64,000 nucleotides of DNA from Acidobacteriota bacterium. Lineage in GTDB: Bacteria > Acidobacteriota > Terriglobia > Bryobacterales > UBA6623. The stretch is from the NCBI GenBank assembly GCA_016125275.1, contig WGMB01000015.1, positions 62,001 through 126,000 of the forward strand, in the 5' to 3' direction. Below are positions 59,901 through 64,000 of the stretch, piece by piece (position 1 is the stretch's first letter; each line of letters begins with the position of its first letter). The notes beneath the pieces are model-generated. The model ran no database searches, was not told where the DNA came from, and was given only the letters and a program-made list of their open reading frames with translations. The position numbers were made by a program, and so were the translations under genes.

Positions 59901-60569
59901 ACCGAGAATCGAAGAGAATTCGATAACGGGGTCGATGATGAGCGGTCGTGTCTTGTCGTACGAGCCGACAACAAACTGAACGCTGCTCGTGCCGATGATG
60001 TAGCCGGCCGAAACATATTCTCGACGTCCATTGGCGTCTTGATAGGCGACCGGCCTCCGCTGCCGAATCTCATCCGCTGCTGACCGGATCAGAAGGTCAC
60101 CTTGGAGAGTGAGGCGCTTCGACACGCTGCCGGGGAATTTCAGGGCGATGGCCGAAGGGTCGGCGCCGGGCTGGACAATGAAGTCAAACTCCAAGCCTCC
60201 TTCGCTGGCGTAGAACACGGCGTCAATGCCGGGGCAGACGTTTCGATAGCGTAGCTTGCCGTAGTGCCCGACGTTTCGCCGACCCGATTCGGCGCCGCCT
60301 TCCACGAGATAGTGGCTGCGTCCTGCGAGGGGGCTCTCTGGTTCCGGCCGCAATACAGCGAAGGGGCAGGCGAATCGCAGTTCGACGGAGTCAGGCAAGA
60401 CCACGCCACGATGATTGAACTCCACCACTCCGGAGCCGGTGAGTGCCGTGAATAGAGACTGACTCGCGTCCTTTTCGGCGGGCTCAAAGTGAATTGCAGG
60501 AGATGCGACGCCAAGTCGCAATGCCAGGATTGAGAGTGCGGCGACACGAGCGGGCTTTCGAGGAAGCAT
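56970..60569 (-). CDS. Large secreted SBBP/BNR beta-propeller protein with TIGR03437-type C-terminus
   Basis: A 1199-residue protein from an ATG at 60569 with signal peptide (LSILALRLGVASP). Order: an N-terminal beta domain (GVVEFNHRGVVLPDSVELRF); SBBP repeats (FLTKLDPTGSDIIYSTFFD, YSTFLGGAGYEEFGGFAVDA); photosystem-like BNR blades (SDDRGETWRRSDDGLP, RSQDGGASWTLSF, STDEGRTW type); and a C-terminal pair of domains (SLRSTAIAPGEIVTLFGAGL, ISLFATGLG, VQGVWQVNVRIPSAL) of the type known as TIGR03437, strongly linked to Solibacter. Its G+C content looks lower than that of its neighbours. It is probably a surface or extracellular protein; function unknown. Confidence 0.85.
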   Translation of the reverse strand: MLPRKPARVAALSILALRLGVASPAIHFEPAEKDASQSLFTALTGSGVVEFNHRGVVLPDSVELRFACPFAVLRPEPESPLAGRSHYLVEGGAESGRRNVGHYGKLRYRNVCPGIDAVFYASEGGLEFDFIVQPGADPSAIALKFPGSVSKRLTLQGDLLIRSAADEIRQRRPVAYQDANGRREYVSAGYIIGTSSVQFVVGSYDKTRPLIIDPVIEFSSILGTGYPTDIAYGDDGSIYIVGSANPEEFPTTTSRVGTGSSFLTKLDPTGSDIIYSTFFDQDTNVYAVAVTSDGSAVVAGSAGGDGFVEKLSSDGSAIEFKTSLGIGAAHALEIDDRGDIYAAGFTTQASSFPATARFLNDTRAGLRGAALIRSDDRGETWRRSDDGLPAVRVVKIEPAPNLPNLLYAATSVGLFRSQDGGASWTLSFSRRAGVPTAYGVWASPAEPGIAYVLLAAGALYRTTDEGRTWFELPRQQWRPSALAVDPATPGKVFAASRDGVYRSEDGAETWTGTILAPDPAQGLIDRLWVPPADPHIVYAGSSSGGVLWKSADGGDTWTHIGESAIPSVAVLCGDPSSADIIFAGSSDDEAALRKSEDGGLTWHPSDSGISADLGIRHCIVSPEDPDLVVATGETLYLSNDGGRSWRLASERLRGLSLGGAALDPFDANRIWVGMTSVDDGPYSDAFAAKIAGDGSGVLYSVLFGGADDDVAHGIAVRSDHQLVVTGRTNSIDFPVKKALQPELADVGPSADGFVLQLDETGDSIVRSTYWGGRSDDGAGGVAVDMEDRIYIAGWTYSTDFPLVSPMQDTLQPGRDLFVTRFDLDVGRAEYSTFLGGAGYEEFGGFAVDALGRAYLSGYANGPDFAVTDRPFVPCVGNPTDSRDSAFVFRLSAQGDRFERSILFGGELDDRASAMAFRAPFGVAVAGWTKSSDFVTGPRGYLGAQRSGHDVFVTAFDLDAPAADRSFSVDCIANAASLRSTAIAPGEIVTLFGAGLGPAQPIAFQLDDEGRAPRSLGGTRVLFDGVEAPLLFVSDAQINAIVPQAVSGREETSIAVERLGERTRAVRRRAAPTSPAIFVDSQSGFALALNDDGKINGSNPADAGSVISLFATGLGLPDQPLPDGAVNPLDAKPTDSSVTATIAGLPAEVRYAGPAPGLVQGVWQVNVRIPSALASESLVRIYAGEAETPDARINIRYQRP

Positions 60570-60794
60570 GGCGGAAAGCAAAGCTATGCAAGAGGCTGTC
60601 CATTCCAAAAGGACGGGCGGAAACACAGAGCGGGTTCGGTGACAGGCAAGCCAATTCATGCAACAGAGCCGCAACCGTCAGGTTGCGACCACGAAGGCCT
60701 CGAAACCGCCGTGGTCGCTGGCCTCCCAGCCCTTGGCAAGCATCAATGCGTTGGGCCAACGCTGCCGCACGACGAGATTGAAGGAGTCAGCCCC

Positions 60795-61571
60795 TCAGTC
60801 GTGAATGTCGAGCTCGGCGATCAGCGGCAAATGGTCGCTGGCCACCCGCGCCGCGATGACTTGGCTGGTGGCCGCCGAGATCAGCCGCAACGGGCCGCGG
60901 TAGTACAGCCGGTCCAGCCCGCCCCGCGGAGAGAACGACGGGAACGTCCGCAGCTTGCTCACGTGCGAGCCCGGTTCGTGGGTCACGCTGTGGAAGCCCA
61001 ACACATCGGCGAAGGTCGGGTGCAGCAGCGACCGCCAGTCGTTGAAATCGCCCCCGACCACGCAGGCCTCGGACTCGCTCAGGTCGCGGAACTCCTTGGA
61101 CTTGGCGAGCTCGCCCACCTGCCGCGCCCTCTCCTGGGCCGACAGGCCGAGATGCAGGTTGAAGACCTCTAAGCGATGGGGGTTCGCGCCGGGCTTTTCG
61201 ATCTCGATGGTCGTGTGCTGGCAGCCGCGGCGCTTGCGGGTGTCGATCGTCAGGTCGATGTTGCGCTCCCGCTCAATGGGATAACGGCTGAGGGTGGCGT
61301 TGCCGTAGCGCCCCTTGCGCAGCGAGACGTTGTGGCCGACGGCTTTGTGAGCATAGCCCAGCAGCTCGGCGAGCTCGTGCGCCAAATCGAGATGGCGAGA
61401 GCGCGGAGCGCCGTCGTCCACCTCCTGCAACAGCACGATGTCCGGGTCGTGGTGGGCGATGATCTCCCCCACGCGGTCCAGCCGAAACCGCCGATCGAGC
61501 CCGATCGCGCGGTGGATGTTATAGCTCATCAACCGGAGGCGCAAGCGATCAGCTCCTGGACGTTCCGTCAC
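60795..61571 (-). CDS. Endonuclease/exonuclease/phosphatase (EEP) family protein
   Basis: A 258-residue protein from a GTG start. The EEP metal site is complete: Asn in MSYNIHRAIG, Glu in IVLLQEVDDG, GGDFNDW and SDHLPLIAELD, with His in FNLHLGLS. There is no signal peptide. Substrates in this family range from nucleic acids to phosphoinositides. Its neighbour on the other strand is a cardiolipin-synthase-like protein; the pairing of an EEP protein with a PLD-type lipid enzyme is common in bacteria and suggests a role in phospholipid metabolism. Confidence 0.88.
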   Translation of the reverse strand: MTERPGADRLRLRLMSYNIHRAIGLDRRFRLDRVGEIIAHHDPDIVLLQEVDDGAPRSRHLDLAHELAELLGYAHKAVGHNVSLRKGRYGNATLSRYPIERERNIDLTIDTRKRRGCQHTTIEIEKPGANPHRLEVFNLHLGLSAQERARQVGELAKSKEFRDLSESEACVVGGDFNDWRSLLHPTFADVLGFHSVTHEPGSHVSKLRTFPSFSPRGGLDRLYYRGPLRLISAATSQVIAARVASDHLPLIAELDIHD

Positions 61572-61645
61572 ACTCGGGCGACGCGGAGGATCGAAGGGAT
61601 AGAATGGTCGCTCCCGGCCTGGGCTCAGCGTTGGGGTGGGGTTGA

Positions 61646-62908
61646 ATGGACATTGGGCTGTGGATCATTGCCGGCTTGCTGGCCTTGGTGGAGCTGAGTC
61701 GCCTAGCCGCCGCGCTGGCCCGACCGGAACCGCCGTACAGGGTATTGGGAGATGCTCCGCCGGAGCGCTTGGTTACGCTGCTGAGCTCGATGCTCGATAC
61801 GCCGGTGCACCATGCGGCCTCGGTGGAAGGCTTCCGCGGCGGCGACGCCTTCTATCCGGCGCAGCTCGAGGCGATCCGCCGAGCGCAGCGCAGCATCCAC
61901 CTCAACGTATACATCTTCCACCCTTGTATGATGGCGGATCGCTACGTCGAGGAGTTGACCCGCCAAGCCGAAGCGGGCCTGGAAGTGCGGGTGCTGCTGG
62001 ACGCCTTCGGCAGCCTGCGGATGACGAAACGGCGCTTCCGCAGATTGATGGCGGCCGGCGGGCAAGTGGAATTCTACCACCCGCTGCGCTGGCATAGCTG
62101 GCCGCTGGTCAATCACCGCAATCACCAGAACGTGCTGGTGCTCGACGGCGAGACGGCCTTCGTGGGCGGCGCGGGCGTCTCCGACTACTGGGACGGCGGA
62201 CGCGGCAAGAGGCCGCCATGGAACGACACGATGTTCCGCATCACCGGCGGCGCAGTGACCGGCTTGCAGGCCGCCTTCGCCGAGAACTGGCTGGAGGCCA
62301 CCGGCGAGTTGCTGGGCCGCGAGCGCGACTACCCTGAGCCTGACGGCGACGGCGCGCCCACACTGACCGTCAACAGCTCGCCGACGCACGGGGGCTCCAC
62401 CCGGGCCCGTGTGCTGTTCCAGCGGCTGCTGCGCGCCTCGCGCGAGTCCGTGCTGATCACCACGCCGTACTTCCTGCCCGACGGTTCGGCGCGCGCGGAG
62501 ATGATCCGCGCCATGCGCGAGCGCGGCGTGAAGATCGAGGTGCTTGCGCCGGGGCGGTCGTCGGTGCCCTTCTTCACCCGCCGTTGCAGCCGCCGCCACT
62601 ACGGCGAGCTGCTGCAAGCCGGGGCGAAGATCCACGAGTACGGCCCGGCGATGATGCACGCCAAGGCCATGGTGGTGGACGGCGTGTGGACGGCGATCGG
62701 CTCCACGAACTTCGATCCGCGCTCGTTCGGCATCAACGACGAGATCAACGTGGCGGTCTACGGCCCGGAGCTGGCCCAGACGGTCGAAGGCTGGTTCCGC
62801 GAAGACCTTCGCCGCAGCCGCAACATCGAGTACGCCCAGTGGCGCCGGCGGCCTTTGACCGAGCGGCTGACGGAGCTGATGAGCTCCATCTTCGAGCGCC
62901 AGCAGTAG
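61646..62908 (+). CDS. Cardiolipin synthase-like phospholipase D family protein
   Basis: A 420-residue protein with one N-terminal membrane helix (IIAGLLALVELSRLAAAL). The second PLD motif is canonical: HAKAMVVDGVWTAIGSTNFD near residue 338. The first reads NHQNVLVLDGETAFVGGAGV near residue 155, that is His-x-Asn instead of His-x-Lys. The rest of the fold (YIFHPCMMADRYVEEL, ITTPYFLPDG) is normal. It would join phosphatidyl groups to form cardiolipin, but the missing lysine may alter activity. GGGTGGGG precedes the ATG. Confidence 0.85.
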   Translation: MDIGLWIIAGLLALVELSRLAAALARPEPPYRVLGDAPPERLVTLLSSMLDTPVHHAASVEGFRGGDAFYPAQLEAIRRAQRSIHLNVYIFHPCMMADRYVEELTRQAEAGLEVRVLLDAFGSLRMTKRRFRRLMAAGGQVEFYHPLRWHSWPLVNHRNHQNVLVLDGETAFVGGAGVSDYWDGGRGKRPPWNDTMFRITGGAVTGLQAAFAENWLEATGELLGRERDYPEPDGDGAPTLTVNSSPTHGGSTRARVLFQRLLRASRESVLITTPYFLPDGSARAEMIRAMRERGVKIEVLAPGRSSVPFFTRRCSRRHYGELLQAGAKIHEYGPAMMHAKAMVVDGVWTAIGSTNFDPRSFGINDEINVAVYGPELAQTVEGWFREDLRRSRNIEYAQWRRRPLTERLTELMSSIFERQQ

Positions 62909-62932
62909 CCTCGCGTCGGCTAAGATAGGCCG

Positions 62933-63904
62933 ATGCGAACGACCCGTCGTGAATGCCTCGCCCTGATGGGCGCCGCGGCCCTGGGGGCCTGCGCCGACGC
63001 CCCGGAGCCGGAGGCGGAAACACAGCCCGCGGGCGACGGGCTCGACGGACGCATCATCGACGGGCACGTCCACGTATGGACCTCCGACGTGGCGGCCTAC
63101 CCCCTGCCCGAGGGGCGCGACCCGGCCGCGATGAAGCCGCCCAGCTTCACGCCCGAAGAGCTGTTCGCCCACTGCAAGCCGGTCGGGGTCAACCGCATCA
63201 ACCTCATCCAGATGTCGTTCTACGGCAGCGACCACAGCTATATGCTGGCAGCGATCGAGAAGTATCCCGAAAACTTCGCCGGCACGGGGCTCCTGTTGGG
63301 AATCACCGACGAGGGCTCGACGCCGGTGGAGACGATGCTCGACCTCGCCCGCCACAAGGTTTCGGCCTTCCGCATCGGCGGCGGACAGTACAGCAAGGAC
63401 GGCGCCGGCGAGTGGATGGACCATCCGAAGTTCGAGGCGATCTACAAGGCCGGAACGGAGCACAACCTGGCGCCGAGCTTTCTGGTCGGGCCCGAGCACC
63501 TGCCGGAGATCGGCCGGATGAGCGAGCGCTTTCCGGACACGCCGGTGATCATCGACCACATCGCGCGCATCGGCGCCGGCGGCAAGCCCCCGGACCCGGC
63601 GCACATCGACGCCCTCACGGCTCTGGCGAAGCATCCGCGGATTCTGCTCAAGCTCGGCGCCTTCTACGCCCTGTCGAGCGAGGGGCCGCCGTACACGGAC
63701 CTGCTGCCGCTGATCCGCCGCATGGTGGAAGCCTTCGGGCCCGAGCGGTGCATGTGGGAGACCGACTGCCCTTACCAAGTGCAGCCGCCGCACACCTACG
63801 CCGCCTCACTGGCCCTGATCCGCGAGCGCGCGGACTTCCTGAGCGCCTCCGACAAGGAAAACATCCTCGTACGGACGGCCGAGAAGTTCTTCTTCGAGCG
63901 GTAG
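62933..63904 (+). CDS. Tat-exported amidohydrolase 2 family lipoprotein
   Basis: A 323-residue TIM-barrel hydrolase. The N-terminus has a twin arginine (TTRREC) and a lipobox (ALGAC), then the metal motif IIDGHVHVWTSD. PVIIDHIAR supplies a later His, and FGPERCMWETDCPYQ the final Asp of the family. It is related in fold to the cytoplasmic hydrolase at 31743-32588 but is exported. TAAGAT ends 6 bases before the ATG, which fits leaderless transcription. Substrate unknown. Confidence 0.85.
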   Translation: MRTTRRECLALMGAAALGACADAPEPEAETQPAGDGLDGRIIDGHVHVWTSDVAAYPLPEGRDPAAMKPPSFTPEELFAHCKPVGVNRINLIQMSFYGSDHSYMLAAIEKYPENFAGTGLLLGITDEGSTPVETMLDLARHKVSAFRIGGGQYSKDGAGEWMDHPKFEAIYKAGTEHNLAPSFLVGPEHLPEIGRMSERFPDTPVIIDHIARIGAGGKPPDPAHIDALTALAKHPRILLKLGAFYALSSEGPPYTDLLPLIRRMVEAFGPERCMWETDCPYQVQPPHTYAASLALIRERADFLSASDKENILVRTAEKFFFER

Positions 63905-63910
63905 CCGCTC

Positions 63911-64000
63911 TCAACGCAGGTAGAACAGGCTCAGCCGCGGCAGGGCCGCCTTCTCGAACAGGGCTCGCTGCAGGTACTGCTGCTGCAGCAGGGCGATCTG
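63911..64000 (-). CDS. C-terminal end of an unidentified protein
   Basis: The last 29 codons and TGA of a minus-strand gene entering from the right edge. The segment (QIALLQQQYLQRALFEKAAL) is helical. It is too short to assign. The gene converges on the amidohydrolase with a gap of 6 bases. Confidence 0.55.
   Translation of the reverse strand, partial: QIALLQQQYLQRALFEKAALPRLSLFYLR

Noticed and set aside
60678-60797. A second selenocysteine read-through at the end of the EEP gene
   Set aside because: An open frame of 36 codons follows the TGA in phase, but the protein is already full length with all active-site residues, there is no SECIS-like stem at the right distance, and short open stretches are expected at this G+C content.

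Overview
The window looks like chromosomal DNA from a high-G+C member of the Acidobacteriota, most likely the Solibacter/Bryobacter lineage. This is inferred from content: three Oar-like TonB-dependent receptors with an N-terminal carboxypeptidase-regulatory fold, a secreted beta-propeller protein ending in the domain known as TIGR03437 (the Solibacter C-terminal domain), a membrane-anchored winged-helix regulator of a type common in this group, many Tat- or lipobox-exported enzymes and two sulfatases. No phage, insertion sequence, tRNA, rRNA or CRISPR array was found.

Layout. 1-5.5 kb: housekeeping genes (ispE end, apt, acyP), a 50-residue basic protein, a sulfatase, a secreted protein, and a DAHP synthase behind what looks like an aromatic-amino-acid attenuator. 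5.8-9.3 kb: a hydantoinase A-like protein, a Cys/His-tailed lipoprotein and an exported enolase-superfamily enzyme. 9.4-11.3 kb: a compact bacterial microcompartment operon (class II aldolase, one BMC-H, three BMC-P). 11.4-17.0 kb: a rhomboid protease, an M48 protease paired with a TPR-DUF898 fusion, and a ketopantoate reductase. 17.0-19.8 kb: a complete TRAP transporter. 19.9-22.1 kb: a second sulfatase and a membrane protein ending in a 27-nt tandem repeat.

22.3-35.1 kb is the most system-like part. A TonB-dependent receptor lies between two Tat-exported PLP-dependent class V aminotransferase-like enzymes. It is followed by two PD40-propeller/CehA-type metallohydrolase fusions, a PD40 protein and an amidohydrolase. 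This suggests an envelope pathway that captures and dismantles an organic substrate I cannot name. 35.5-39.8 kb: a receptor with a strong promoter and structured leader, plus a DUF4198-Kelch fusion (possible metal acquisition). 39.9-46.7 kb: a one-component membrane regulator, a third receptor and a third CehA-type enzyme.

46.7-47.4 kb holds an iodothyronine-deiodinase-like selenoprotein whose selenocysteine is encoded by an in-frame TGA followed by a bacterial SECIS-like hairpin. The rest (47.8-64 kb) carries a PQQ-type propeller, isocitrate dehydrogenase, an ABC ATPase, a PoxB-like enzyme paired with an FMN glutamate-synthase-like protein, a cyclase-family hydrolase, the TIGR03437 propeller, an EEP nuclease/phosphatase, a cardiolipin-synthase-like protein and an amidohydrolase. 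Several genes appear to start directly downstream of a -10-like hexamer, which suggests leaderless transcripts. All family names rest on reading motifs by eye; no database search was run.
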